Source: Agelaius tricolor
Lineage: Eukaryota > Chordata > Aves > Passeriformes > Icteridae
Assembly: GCA_023055355.1 (NCBI GenBank)
Contig: JALJCS010000009.1
Span: forward strand, 24,949,001-25,013,000
DNA length: 64,000 bases
Direction: 5' to 3'
Below the pieces are notes generated by a model that did no database searches, was not told the DNA's origin, and saw nothing but the letters and a program-made list of their open reading frames with translations. Positions within the stretch are counted from its first letter, which is position 1, and the number at the start of each line of letters is the position of its first letter. This document shows, in pieces, positions 25,319 to 39,300 of the stretch. The translations under genes were made by a program, and so were the position numbers.

Positions 25319-28300
25319 GAAGGCAGCTGAGCAGCATTTTTGTATGAGCAGGTGACATGTGTCTGTGAGTGTGTACACAGCCCCTACTATTGTTTGCAGC
25401 CTCTGAGCCCTGTGTTTGCTTCAACTTGGAAAGTCCAAGTCCTGTTTCTCACACAAGGCCAACCTCAATTTGAAAACAAAGTAGCACTAATATTCAGAAA
25501 CTCTGCCTATAATAGCAATAAAACCTGTAACTATATATGTGCTAGCAGCTGAGCATGATTCTTTCATGTCACAAGTCAAGCCACACGTGTCTAGTTAGGG
25601 TGACTGTGTGAGATTATCCTGCAGCTAAGTGACCCTCGTTCCACTGAAGCACAATCCTCCTCTATTCCTTCCATGGTGGTTTTGGGCTCTAGCACTGCTT
25701 TGGCTAGCTGAGACTGACTGCAAAGGCGACGAAAAATTGATTTGGAATTCAAAAGGATTTTGATCAAGAGGAGATGCCATCCAAAATGAACCAGATGGAA
25801 TTCAAGACAAGTGTAGAGATTTGCCCTTAGGAATGAGAAATCAAATGTGTGAATACAAATGGGGGATGGTGATCTCAGCAGCAGTTTTAAGGAAGACCTG
25901 TTGGATTAAATGACCTGCAAGAGGCAAGAGTCTTATTCCATCTCCAAAGGAAAATAAATGGAGGAGGAGAGAAGCAGTCTCTGTATGTAGGGAAAGAGGG
26001 GGGTACTTCTAAGGAGACTTCAGTGGGAGCATCTTGTTCAACCTTAGTAACAGCTTTGGAGAAAAGGGCTTTAGGAAAAAGGGGCATTATGCTTCCTCTG
26101 AGAGGCTATCCTCACTAAAAACCAGAGAAATGGAAATAGGAGAGGGCTGCTTTACTGAAGACTTGGTGGAGGGGGCAATGTAAAATAACTTACCCTCTGT
26201 GTGGGTGAGGAGAGTATGAAGTAAGGGCAGACCATTTACTATAACAGATGCATGAAGAAGGCATTAGAATCATTCTTACTCTTTAGGTAATTGGATAAGG
26301 ATCTTCAGAAATAGCCAAGGTTGGGCTGTCTTCATTTCCTTAAGGAAGGGATAGGAGGGGCTTTCTGGCCCTACTTCTAAATGATCTATCAATGATTAAT
26401 CAGATTATGACTACTTCATTTGACCTCAAGAGAAGACATGCTTAATTTCTAAATCAAAACTGCCATTCAAGAAAAATGAGTAGTGGCTTTGGGACCTTCC
26501 TGCACCAGCTCCTCATTTATTCCTTTCTGTGTGCAAGTTGTGTTCACCTGGTAGGGACTGCAGAGTGGCTGTGGTGCCAAGACTGTCCTCTGGGGTGCCA
26601 CTACTGGAGATGTGACCAGCATTTACAGTCTCTGCCCATCTTTCTGCTTGTCTCCAGGATCAGTGTACATCAAACTTACTTGTAAGTCTCCCATTCAGGG
26701 TCGGGGATCAAGGGCCATCTACTTTCTGAACTCTGCCCTCTGTTACTTTGTTTTTTTTTATTTTGGAAGAGTTGTTAGGAAGTGGCACTAGTAGTGCACT
26801 GCAGGTACCAGCTGACAAACCTTAAGCTATAAAACACTGACCTGAGAGACATCTACCAACTGAGGCTGGGATATGAAAGTAGAGAATCCTGTAAACTACA
26901 GTTGTAAATGCACTGCAGATGAAATGGCCTTTCTTGCATTCCTGCAGCAAGTCTAGGGACTTTATGAAAAGGTAGCTTACAGGATATGTCAATCTTGTGT
27001 ACAGCTGCAGTTAAAGAAAAGACAGGTCTTAATAAATCTCTACACTGAAATATGCTTTCCTTCTCTCTAACCTCTGCTGTCAATGCCTTGCTTTCAGTTA
27101 TCTTTCCAAAAGGAGTGGTTGTACGTCTCAAAGAATCTGAAGATTATTTTCTTGCCTTTCCTCTCTCCTTTAACTTGGTCAGTCCTTCACTCTGAGATGC
27201 AACAAAGGCTGTTTTCACAGAGAAACTGGGCAGTAGCCAAAAGGCCACAGTAGTTCAATGGAAATACTGAGTGGCTGCATGGAAGTGTTTGGAGTAATGC
27301 TTCAGAAATGTTCTGGTTAGAAGGAAAGGCATGGCCCAGGCAGTAGAGGCTGCTGAAGTTGCTTTCCTCTGTGGTTATGTGAGGTCTGGGAGCATGGTAT
27401 ATATCACAGTTACACTCTTGGTTCAGTGAATATGGAGGTAATGTGGGCAACCTTTTCCCTGTGAACAGAGAGAAAGGGTAATGCTGAGACAACAAAAAAA
27501 TCTGCAGGACACAGAGGTGGCACTCTTCTCTTTTGTAAAATTAGCTCTAGGAGTATCCTGACTAACTTTTAGCAGCAGCATCAAATACTGATGCTTTTCT
27601 AGAAGTGATCTCCAACTCCTTCTGGGGCAAATGAAGTTTCATGGACCCATTCTTTGGCTACCCTTCATATAGCAATCACCAGAAGCTAAATAGGTTATAG
27701 GGGTCTTCTTCAGAGCAGGGAGCAGAGCTGCTTTACTGGATCACTAAGTTGGAATTCTAGCAGGAAGTACTCTTGTAGTATATAATAAGTTTTTTCCAAA
27801 TACTTCCATTTTCTATTTTAATATTGTCCTAATTGTAACAGTGATGTACTGTGAAATTAGCTCAAGATGCTCAATTAGCTCAAGTAAAGCATCTGCTGAC
27901 TCTTTCCAAGTTGTGCTCTCAGGAAGTGGTTTAAGTCTATTGCCCTGCTACCCAGGTGATCATAAAATCTGGACCGTAGCTGCCCAGGGGTGGATGGGGT
28001 AAACGAGGATGATGGTAGGGTTAGAATTGTTGGTAGTTTAGAGTCTGAGTGGTTTCTGACTAGCAGCTACAGCCAATGCTGTGGCAAAAGGTATGTACTG
28101 TTGTTCCCTAAATGTATAGTGATAATACACAGTTGCTGATATGACTGCCTGAGGAGATCTTGGCACTTTCTAATGTAACATTAAGCCTTCTCCATGTACA
28201 TCTTGCTGCATTCTAACATCTCACAAATGCTCCAGTAGGCAGAGACTGCAGTGGAAAAGGTATCATCAGCTGTTGATGTGAGTAGCTCCTGTGTGATATG

Positions 28301-28534
28301 TGTAGACAGGCTGCAGCTGCCATGCTTTCTTTCCCATTGCAGGGCCTTAACTTCATGTGATGGGATGCCACACAGTCCTCCTCCCACCTGAGGAAATACA
28401 GCTGGGAAAATGTGCATGTATATGTTAATAAAATGCTTCCCCTGCTTCCTGGTCTTCCTCCCATTTTTTCAACAGTGGAAGCTTTTCTATTAATGTACAC
28501 AGTGAGTTTGCCCCCTTCTGCTTCAGTGGAGAAA

Positions 28535-28537
<3 letters not shown>
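25318..28537. other. unique non-coding DNA
   Basis: No exon, RNA gene or repeat family is recognised. Frames of 60-100 codons on both strands have no family features. Confidence 0.45.

Positions 28538-28587
<50 letters not shown>
28538..28587. repeat. (AT)25 dinucleotide repeat
   Basis: An uninterrupted 50-bp AT/TA tract, self-complementary and so able to extrude a cruciform. The Ile/Tyr-alternating minus frames over it are artefacts. Confidence 0.98.
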
Positions 28588-28591
<4 letters not shown>

Positions 28592-31500
28592 ATACATGTG
28601 ATACATATATGAAGATACAGATTTGTGATGGAACTGACTCTGAGGTCTGCATTTGCATCCTCTGATTTCATCTGCCACGAGTCAAGGTACTTTTTCCTTG
28701 CACTCAGTGTTTTGCTAAGAATTAGATCATAAAATCCTTTGTGAAATTTCAGTATTAGTTTTGCCAGTGGTGGACTACCAACAGGCAGTAGATGAACTCT
28801 CTGACATTATGAAAAGTCTAGCATAGCAGAAATGGGGGAAACCAGCATTTGACTGATCAGTGAGGGGTTTGCATCAGTTGCCTTCTATCAGCTTTTGTGA
28901 TAGACTTTTGTCCAGATCCCTGTCTGTGACCTTGGCACTCTTTAATTGTCACTGCTTGTGTAATTTGCGATAGTTACACATCTAAATGAAATGTCTTCAT
29001 AGATAGACATATAAGAACTTTAAATATGAGCTATTTGCATTTGAAAAATACTTTGATCAGAAACCAGAAAGAAAAATCTCAGTCCCTGTCCGAATACTAA
29101 AATTCAAAACAGTATCGCTCCCAAACTCTTGGGGCTCAAGTGAGGCTTTTGATACTGGATTACTTTGAATGGAAAACTTCAAACTGGCTGCTAATCTTTT
29201 CCAAGTCAAATGTATCAAATCGTACAGTACCACTTACCTTTTTAAGATGCAAGTGCAATAAGGGGAGAGCCTTACAACTACAACTGATTTAATGAAAACC
29301 CTTTAATCTCATTAGTCAGTGAAGCACTATGAGAGCCCCTTCTGTCAAACCTGTGCTTCAGACATGCTGTGGCCCCAGGCTATGTTTTGGAATTGAAATT
29401 TTAGCTTTCTGAATCCCAACCTGATCAGCAATTTAAGTGTGGCAATTAGAGTGGCAATTTTGAGGCTCTTTCCCTTTGTGGGCCCAGTGGATATGTTCCT
29501 GCCAGAAGTGGTATAGACTCTGATGGGGTGAATTGGGCACCACTGGTAATAAACCTCATTCTCAAAATCACCTATTTCAGATTTCCCCCTGAAACAGTTT
29601 ATACCAGAACTCCAAGGATCCAGCTGAAAACTGCTGTTAGACCATAGGCAGAGGTAACATATGGTATTTTCAGTCTTGTGTTTCCCATCAGGGTGTTAAA
29701 GCTCTGCAACAAAAAGATCTATTCACAGTGGTGTGGATTGCCTTGATGTTTATACATCCCCTAGTGCCAGGCTTATCTCTTTAAGGCAGAAATGCAGCTT
29801 CCTGTTTATTTACCTGTCCCAAATCCAGCTTCACCTCCCAATTTTTTAGCTCATCTCTTCATAGAGAGCAGGCCTGTAAATCTAGCTACAGAGCCGTGTC
29901 TGCTAATGCTCTGTGCCCATGGTGTCTGCTTGGTCCAAGAGCAGAACTTCATGCCTGAGTTCACTGCATGCCCATCCAGCCACTTTGGTGACTATGGCAT
30001 ATCTCACAGCATGGTATTCCCAGGCATGCTTTAGCTGGCCCTCTTGGAAGGAAAATACCCTTCAGCTCGGGTGTTTGTTAGCAATGGTGTGAAAATGCCT
30101 TTGGCCTCTGATATGTTGCAGATTATTAATAGTAGGAGAGAGACCCTTAGATTGTTTTTTTGGTTTCTTTGCTACCCAAGGAACTGGTTCCTCACTGCTT
30201 TCTGGGAAATTCTCAGTCCATCCCTTAATATGACACTTGGCTGTTAATGTCCTCACTGTGCACTTCCCTGGCTCTTTTGAGGGAACTAGGGGAGATTGGA
30301 AAGAGGAAGGTTAATAATGTGCATTTCTTACATTAGAATGGGACAAATAAATAAAGGTGCATTAAAGGTAGCATAACTGAGAGGGATGAAAGAGAATTAA
30401 CAGACGTGCCAAAGCTGGTATAAATAAAGAAGTAATGGGACGAACCTGAAGGACCAGGAGAAGGGGTAATTATATCCTGGAGGTTCTTGCTTGGTTTACC
30501 ACAGACATACAGAGCATTCAATAACTCAATTGTTTAAGGAAGTTTTAAATGATATCTTGCCCTGTCACTTCTCTTTTGTTGAATGAGCACCACCCTTGAT
30601 CTTTATTCATTGTTATATTTTCTAGCACTCCAGTCATGCCTGTTCTCCACTGCAATAGTTGTAATTGAGGAGTGTCTGTCTTAAGACAGAATGTCACCAA
30701 ACTAAGTGTGGTACCTCAAGTAACAATTTGAGATCACCAAATATGGTGGAAAAGTTAGTATAAACTCACTCATTAGTGAGGAGCCAAATCATTAGAGAAA
30801 ACAAAAACTAGTGAGATGACATTTAATGAGTAAGTACATGCCATTGTAATTGATTAAGGCTGAATACAGAAATGGATCTACAAAAAGATCCATGTTTTTC
30901 CCTTAAAATAAGAAAAATGAGAGAAATGGACAAAAATTTCAGTGGTTTTAGAGGGGATCACATTCTTTGTTTTTTTGTAAAATTACTTGTTTTGCATTTA
31001 AAGTTCTGAGAAAATTTGCTACAATTCTAAGTAACATGTTATTTCAAAGTAAGTTATTCTGCTTTTAATACATCAAAGTACATGCAGTGAAATTTGAAAG
31101 TGCTTTTTAACTGGTACACTTGGGTGAGCTGGACATAAGTTCAGGAAATGTCCTGCTCCAAGTGACTGGCTTTCAAGGATAGGAGGAATATATGTACGTA
31201 CACATGCATAGGTGTATGGAACAGGTTTATGTATATAAAGTTTACTTATCCCATCCAAAACAGGCATTTATTTTGGCCAAGGAAAAGAAAAGCAGCAGCT
31301 GGTGATGCTGTAAGCATCTAAGGCAGCTGCTAAATAAAGGATAAATCCAAGATTTATTCTCCAGTTAGGAACTTCAAGTGTGAAAGTATCATGGCATGGA
31401 GGTGGGAGGAACATCCTCTTCACACAGCTCCACTGCTTTTGAAACTGCTTTTGAAATACAATATTGCAGTTTGGATACCTGACTTCCAAAATATTTGGCA

Positions 31501-32126
31501 GGTTGCATGGAGTGCAGAGCAAGAATGTAGTCAAAGGTTGGATTGACTTTATTTACAAGGACAGATTTAAATATGTTTAGCTTGGTTAAGTTATGAAGAA
31601 AGGATATATACACTAATAGTTTAGATATTTGGAGAGCTGGAGAGCACAGGCCTGGTTAAGTCATCTTAATAACCACCTAAGCTAAAATTTCGCAATAGAT
31701 GGCAGAAAATTGCATGAGGATGAAATGTTTTCATTTGCCAGCAGGTTTCCTTGAGGGCATCGTGTGGTGTGGGGTTTTTGCAATGAACCTGAAAAAGAGA
31801 AGCAGCAAATGTAGGCATCCCTGCCTGTGGAAACTCTCCTGTACTGGCCAAGGGTTCCACGTGGGCCAACATTTCTTCTTCCAGATAGAGATGCTGCATA
31901 ATGGCAGAACATAAGCACAGCAAGCTGAGTCATTTATCTGCTACAAAATGTTACAAAGACAAACTGTGGTTAAAGGCATGAGTTTTGATGGTTATTCTAC
32001 TTGGAATCATCCTGAATTTGTTGAGACACCCCGTTTTTAGGTTAAATGTACATCTTTGGATTCCTGGTTCCTATCAGACTGTTCTGAAATCTATCTGAAG
32101 TGAGTTTAGGGACCAGAGAATCTCCA
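28588..32126. other. unique non-coding DNA
   Basis: No exon or repeat family is recognised. The stretch is AT-rich, especially at 30540-31100. No frame exceeds about 90 codons. Confidence 0.45.
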
Positions 32127-33325
32127 GTCACAGAATTATTAAGGCTGGAAGGAGCTTCTCTCGTCTAACTCCTCTACTGAATGTAAGGTCAAATAGAGCA
32201 CATTGCTCTGACTGGGTCCAGATGGGGTCAGAATAGCTGCCAGGCTAGAGACCCCACAGCCTCTCTGGGCAACTTGTTCTAGTGTTTGACCACCTTCACT
32301 GTAGGAAAAAACCAAAACCAAAACCAAAACCAAACAAAGCAAAAAAAAAACCCAAATCAAAACCACAAGAACTTTGTTTTCCTTATCCTTGAAGGGAATT
32401 TCCTGTATTTTATTTTGCACCCTGTGCCTCTTACTCTTTCACTGACACCGTTAACTAGAGTCCTACTGTGTCTTTGCTGCCTGCCATCACTTATTTATAT
32501 TGGTGAGATTCACCCAAGACCATTTTTAATTGAGGCCAGACAATCCCAACTCTGTCAGCCTCTCGTGTGTGGTATGCTCCAAGTCCTTGATAACCTTAGT
32601 TACTCCTTGCTGGACCACCCTACAGCGTGTCCATGTCACTAGTGCTTTGGGGAGCCCAGACTGGGACACAGCACCCCAAACCCTGTACCTTCAGTACTGA
32701 GGAGAGGGGATCATATTCCTTGACCCACTGTCAGTGTTTCTTCACAAGAGTCTGCTGACTGCCACACACACTGATGGCTCCTTGTCAATTATCTATGCAA
32801 TAGAACTCCAAAAGCCTCTTTTGTGGAGTGGCTTTCCAACCAGTTGAACCTCAGCACATAATGGTTCATGAGGTTTTCTTTCCTGGGTGCAGGACTTTGT
32901 GCTTCCCTTGGAACATCTTGAGATTCCTGTCATCCCAGTTCTTTAGCCTGGCACAGTCCCTCTGAGCGGCAGCGCAGCCTTCTGGTGCACCAGCCATTCC
33001 TCCAGTACTGTACCTTCTGCAAATTTGCTGAATTTACTCTCCTCACCACTGCCCAGGTCATTCCTGAATCACAGAGTTATCACATCCCTTCCCTCCTTTT
33101 CTAAACTGGTAATTTCATTGTGTAGGGTGAGAGGTTGGCCAGGGGTGCTGTCTATTTCATATATCCATGCTGACTACTCCCAATTACTTTCTTTTTTATC
33201 CTTAATATATTTGGAAATGGTTTCCAGGAGCATTTGTTCCATCACTTTCCCAGAAATCAAGATAAGGCTGATGGGCCTGTAATTGCCCAAGTCTCCTTTT
33301 TGAAGACGGGAATGAGTGGTTGCTG
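32127..33325 (-). mobile_element. decayed CR1 LINE (second subfamily)
   Basis: The minus strand carries an old CR1 of a different subfamily from the 1.2-kb copy. Going leftward, traces include a 'GNYRPISL' area (about 33260-33295), the SNYWE-like 'GGGAGTAGTCAGCATGGAT' word (33164-33182), and a decayed FADD area (about 33010-33030). These are followed by the CR1 3' part with 'GTGGTCAAACACTAGAACAAGT' (about 32270-32293) and the 3' end near 32127. It has an internal deletion near 33060-33125, where about 100-200 bp of reverse transcriptase sequence is missing. No frame is intact. Confidence 0.8.
32306..32352 (+). repeat. (CCAAAA)n short tandem repeat inside CR1
   Basis: About four AACCAA units followed by an A10 run. 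It lies inside the CR1 3' region and so arose or expanded after that insertion. Confidence 0.85.
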
Positions 33326-36300
33326 ATTTAGAAATTATCATTGGAAACCAAGTGCATTAACCCACTTTCCTTTTTTTAACTTGGTTTCAGAAAATTTGTG
33401 TTTTACCTGGAAAAAAATATTAGCAAGTCTTAAAGCTTTTTTTTGGGCTGGAAGAAAAACTTAAATAGTGAAGCTTGGGCAAGTGTGAGGAAGTGAGGCA
33501 GTGGAGTCAGTTTCTGCAAGTTGTAGCTGGGAGCGGATGACGCACTAGAGTTCAGTGTCACTGAACTAAGTGTGGCACTACTTCCTCCCTAGGAAGAGTA
33601 TTTCACTTCTCTTTCTCATCCCAAAGGCAATTCTCATTGAGTACTGGACACCACATCTGTCCCGGGCATCTGTCTCAGGGTGACACCCCCTCTTCCAAAC
33701 TGCTGGGTGGGAGGGGACCGCAGAGCCGGCCTCTCCCCTCCTTGTTCTCCCTGCTGCTTTTGTTCCCTGCCTTAATTCCCTTTTGAAGGACTGATATTTT
33801 ATTCAGCAGTCCCTGCTGTGCCGGAGCCCGTGACAGAAGTTTCTCAAAAACACTCCGTTGACAAAATGCTAACAGCTGGTCTTTGAAACTCAGGGAGTGC
33901 TAGTCGAGAGGTGAGGGTGGCAGGGAGCAAGGCAGAGCAGGGAAGAGAGAGAGAGAGAGGGGAGGGTGGCAGAAAATGCACTGTTTGTTAGGAATAATGA
34001 GGCAAAAATATGACAGAGGTTTTTATTGCAAATAATAGACAGAAAACTTCAAACAACAGCAGAGAATCATTAAAAAAACCACAGCAACGGAGTTAAATAA
34101 ATGCATAATTAGCCAGCGCCATGAAGGTGGAATTTACTGCACCGAGATTCTTAAGGGAGAGTCAATAAATTCACAGCTGGTTTGGGTTTTTTTATTGTTA
34201 TTATTCTTTTCCCTCAGGAACAGAAGAAAGTGTGAATGAGCCCAGGGCTGTTCTCAAGGTTTTGGCGGGATTTCTCTTATTGCTGGCACAAACTGCAGCC
34301 TCTGTCTCAGCAGAGACAGGGCTGCCAGATCCACTCTCCCAAGGGAGCCGGGATGATTTGTGAGTGGCAGGGCTGAATGCTATGTGTGTTTGTGATTAAA
34401 CCACTGAGTAAGAATGTCTAGTCCTAGGGAAATTTGAGAAAACATAGGGAAATGTGTTGCAAGTCCTGCATGCACCTTAGCATGGGTGTGTAAGACTATG
34501 CATATGAATATTCGGCTAGGAGGGTGTGTTACTCCTGCTCTTGACTTCTACATCAGAATCCTCGAGGCTGCTGTGTGTGGGCTTGTGCTACTGTAGTGTA
34601 AGCTCTGACTGACGTGTATGCAGGAGCAGGGGCTGCCTGTGGAGCCCTGCATGAGAGGGGTCCTGTGGGTCTGCTCTGCCGTGTGTGGGCACCCAGTGGG
34701 GCTGGATTTGAAAGGAAACACAAAGTACGTGAGTCATTGCAGCAACAGCAGGATGCTCTAATGGTGCATCTGCATGAGATAGCCCTCCTGCTCCTCTTCT
34801 CTCCACAGTGCCATGCATGCTAGACCCGTGTGAAAATGTTCCTCACAAATGCCTTTTTTCCCCCCAGGATAAAATGCAGATTTGTTCTGAGCAGATTTCC
34901 GCCTGTGTTCCCACAGGGCGCGTCACTTTCACAGACTGCCTTTCCAACACCCCCATTCCTGCTCTGCACTAGGTGCAAAGGAAGACCTGTAAACCCAAAA
35001 GGCAATGGGGATGCAATGAGTTTTGTCTGGTCAGCTTAAAGCAGGGCCTGTGTGAGTTCTCTCACCATGTTCCTGGAGCCATAATCAGGCTGGGAAGCAA
35101 TTCCTGGATGTAGCTGTGTTAGGGGGACATTTGGTTTGTTGCAACAATTTCAAATGCACTATTTCATGCTACTTCTGTAAAACTAAATACTTTTGATTTT
35201 GAGATTATCAAAAAGCTTTATTTTGATCAAAAATGTCAACATTCTAAATAGGAATTTCCATTCCATGGGGGAATGGAAAAACAAGAACAAAAGTTTCAAT
35301 TTTTCATCACCAGTTTACAATGGAAAAAATCTTCAGGTTTCACAACAGATTAAAAAATAACATTAATGTTACTGTTTTTCTCTGCATGGCAAGGTGACAC
35401 CTGTAAAATTACTTATAGAAGAGAGTAATTTTCCTTCCCCGCTTCTCACCAATACACAGAAAAAGCTGCAGTACTTCATGGCACTTGATTTGAGCCAGTC
35501 AGGTCTTAAAGCACTGGAGTTTCAAAACCGAAATCTGAGTGAAAGCAGTGTTGTCCTCCATAAAGCTCTGCCTGCTCCCTTGACCAGGCTGCTGATGGAG
35601 CAGACACCCACTGTTGGGACTGAGGGCACCTGCAGCTGCCAACACCAAACCTTTCAGGTGAAGACAGATTTAGTGCAACAGGCAGTTAGAGAGCCTGAAC
35701 TGAGGAATTCGACCCCATCTATTGATTCTCTTACACCCCAAATTCTTATGCCAAGTGTGATCAGGGTTCTTTTGGCTACACATGGAAAGATACAGACCAC
35801 AATTTAGAGCTGGACAGCCAGTGTGAAGTACAGTAGTATAAGAAAGAAGAATGACTCTCTTAAATGACAGGGGAAACTGAAACCTTCCTACTCCTATGGC
35901 TAAAAGACAAATGATTTCAAGAAGAAGCTTTCTCTCAGATTATCTGCCACGATAAACACTTTTCAACAAAAAGGTAATGAGAAAAAGCTGTGCCTAACCC
36001 CAGAGGAAAGGAGAGAGACAACAGAGATCACATCATGCTATCGGTATGCCACCAAACCAGCAATTGATGCTAACGACAAACTGACACGGGAGATAAAATC
36101 GGAGGCACGGAGTCATGCATTGAAGCCTTCCTCTGAAAAGCCTGTGCCTGCCTCTGATGGAGACCCCCAGCTCTGCTTTCTCTCTGCACCACAACAACGA
36201 ATGTGCAGCTTATCTCTCCCAGCAAAGCACTGAGCAGAACTGCGGGTGGGTGCTGCATGGGGTGAGTTCAGTGTGCTGGAGAACATTTCTGTGTTTGCCT

Positions 36301-39300
36301 GTGTGGGCATGAGCACCCCAGGAGCACCCCTGTGCCTGTGGGAGGCACAGGACTGGAGGCATCAACCCCTTTGCACCTGCAGCTAGGAGTTAATAGGATT
36401 AGCTTGAGTTTTTAAAAGAGCAGCTGTTAAAGGATTTGTGTTAGCTAAAAATGTGGGTTACTCATGCCATCTTGCTCTGCATTCTGGGGGGTTTTGGTGG
36501 AAGGAGTCAGAGTGACCACATGTACTGAGAAGCTCCTAGAGGGTATTATCTTGCCACAGATGGTATAATTTCTGCAAGTAAAGCAGCCAAGGGGAACTGG
36601 AATTGGATGTTGAGGTCACAGAAGGAAACAACATGAGGCACCACTTACATGCTGGGAGCAAATATTAAGGGATACTAAGGTTTGACTCATGAGGATATGA
36701 AGTGGTCATCTGCCACCACCACACATCCCCTATGTCTGGCAGGGACAGGGAGAAGGAGGGCTGTGGGAATGAAGGGACCATAACAGGCACATTCTGCCTG
36801 TTGTTCCATTAGTCAAAGTTTCTATGGGAATGACTGGACCACCTGTGTGGATGTTGCACAGGGGCTGAGAGGGGCTGGGCAGTGTGAGTGTAAGGACAAG
36901 ACAAGGACAGCCACTGCTGCCTTGGTATGTACTCTGTGTACATCTCCTACTGCAATGCCTGGGTGTCCCGAGGAAAGCTTCTTGTGGGGGAGGTTTCCTT
37001 GTGGTTAGCAGCATATGAGGAAGGCAACACTGAGCACTGCAGCCTTTCTCCTCCAAGTGAGCAGCATGAGGTCTTGGAGAAGGGGAACAAAGAAGGCAGA
37101 TGTGACAGGCGGAGGAGTAATAGGGAAAATATAAAAAAGCAGCTGTGAAAATAACAGTGTTTAATGTGTGGGAGAACGGATACGGATGTTTTTAGGTGCT
37201 CTGGACACTCAGTCCAGCCTTTCACACAGCAGGAGAGTGCAGTGGTTGGCATGGGTGGGCAAACCAGCCTCCAAAAAGTGCTTGTGCTCTGCCAGAGCTC
37301 TAGCCCTGCTTTGCCTGCCTTGGAATGTCTCTGTCCTGTCTGTACAGGCCAGGTCTAGGTCCAGCTGTGCAGTCTGCACAGCACAGCTCCTCTCCCAGGG
37401 CACTCCTAGGGGGGACAGGTTATTGCAAAGGTGAGGCTGCTGCAGCCTTAAGCCATTGCATGCCTGACAAATTGCTTTTGCTGTGACAGGTCCACCCAGC
37501 CTGCCCTGACCTAGCCCCCTGAGCAGGTACATATTGCTGTTTGTACCCTGCACTGCTGCAGAGAGACTGAATCTCTGCTTGTGCTGGCTAGCAAATGTCT
37601 CACTGGGGGATTGTCACTGAGTGCACCAAATAAAAGAGAGATAAAAAATAAAAAATAAAATAAGACTTATGTTCAGACCACCTTCTGGCTCAGAAAAGTT
37701 CAGGAGGTTTCAAAACAACCTTTTCTTTGCAGAAATCCTGAATCTCCCAACTGAGCTAGCACTGGTGAGACAGAAAGACATAAATCAAGCTCTGGCTCCT
37801 TTTGAAAGAATTGGAGTTGCTTTTTTTTCCATCCCTGAATTTCTATTATATCATGGAATCCAGGAGGGTTTTGCACAGCAAGCCTGCATAATGATGTAGA
37901 AAGTCAGGATACTCACAAGAGCAAGTTCCAGAAGAATGCCCCTGAGATGTTCCAGATCAGCAGACCAGAACCAGCTCAAGGTTTGTTCACTGCTTAGGTG
38001 ATGTGGAATGGTCTGGGGAACAGGCTGACCCTGGAGTAGCCATGGTCTGTTTTCCCCACCCTTTGCTTCTGCCTCACTGGCTCCATTTGGCCTCTGCTCA
38101 GGTTGTGAGCTGTCCCTATTGCATTTCCTGTTGCACCCCTTGTCCTCACAGTGAGGCTCCTGTAGGCACAGGTGAAGGAGAAAGCAGAGGTGTGTCTTCC
38201 CAGGGCTGTTTGGCTGTCCTTGTGCTCGGACAGGCGTGAGGGCTTTTAGCATTTCTCACCCTTTGAGCTGCCCTTTCTGCCAGCCTGGAGCAGCAGTTAG
38301 TGGGATCACCTGGAGAGGAACAGGGTGGTAGAGTGCAAGTTAACTATACAATTCATCCTGTGTAGGCAGTGGGGTCAAACACACACAGTTTGGGAATAGT
38401 TTATTTTTCAAGCTGGGTCTCCTAGAAAGGAACAGCAGAAGCCCAAGGTTTAAGTGGCTGCTTACATCCATCCCCATGATGATGCTTTGCCAAAGCTTAG
38501 CTCTTCCTACAGCTCACCAGGATCCCCTTTACCTAATCCACCACATTTGTATGTGTTACAATCAGTGCGATTTCACAGGCTTACTGAGGATTGCTTTGTG
38601 TGATCTCCCTGCACAGAGTTCACTGCTCCAAAATCCACCCGTGCCACAAAGTCAGCATTTACACAGCAAGTCTGCTGCAAACATCATATTTCTGCAAAGA
38701 TTTAGTTTGGTGGCACAAACTGTTGTAAATTTGCAGAGCATGGTGGCTTTTGCTTGATGAAGAGAAGTAAAAAAACAGACACACATGAAAATAGATATGT
38801 ATGTATATGAACACGTGGTACTAGCCACAAAAAAAGTTTTTGAAGAGGCTGCACTGACCCAGCTGGTGTAGGTTTGGATCTATAATTGCAGTGGTTCTCA
38901 TGACACTTCCTCTTTCCAAAAGGTTTTTGGCAGAGACAATGTAGCTGGCAGGAACGACAGTGTGAAATGAAGATAAATGAAGAATATGGGCACATGGATC
39001 CCTAGAAGAAGGCTGGGTTGATGTTGATGCAGATGCAAATTTTCAGGTACTGTTTTTCCTTCTCTGTAACTAGAATAGCAACAACACAAGGAGAAACTGA
39101 AGTAAGCAGCAGAGGAAAAAAGCAGCCCTGCATGCATCACATCAGCCTAGGGTTTAAGAGAGCCTGGTTCATGCCCTGCTTCTCCTGTAGACTGGTGTTT
39201 AGCTGCACTGAAAAAGAATATGCAACCTGCCCTTTCTCTTCAGAGCCTCAATTTAAGCATATTTTGACATGTATTTAAAAGTACATGTGCCATTCTGGCC

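Noticed and set aside
24999..25424. Minus frames with poly-Thr, poly-Gln and poly-Lys runs
   Set aside because: They are translations of the poly-T/(GTT)13 repeat. There is no sign of a polyglutamine gene around it.
28213..28671. 152-codon minus frame with alternating Ile and Tyr
   Set aside because: Its middle is the (AT)25 repeat and the flanks match no family.
35394..35807. 137-codon plus frame
   Set aside because: No family resemblance and no visible splice or promoter context that would single it out.
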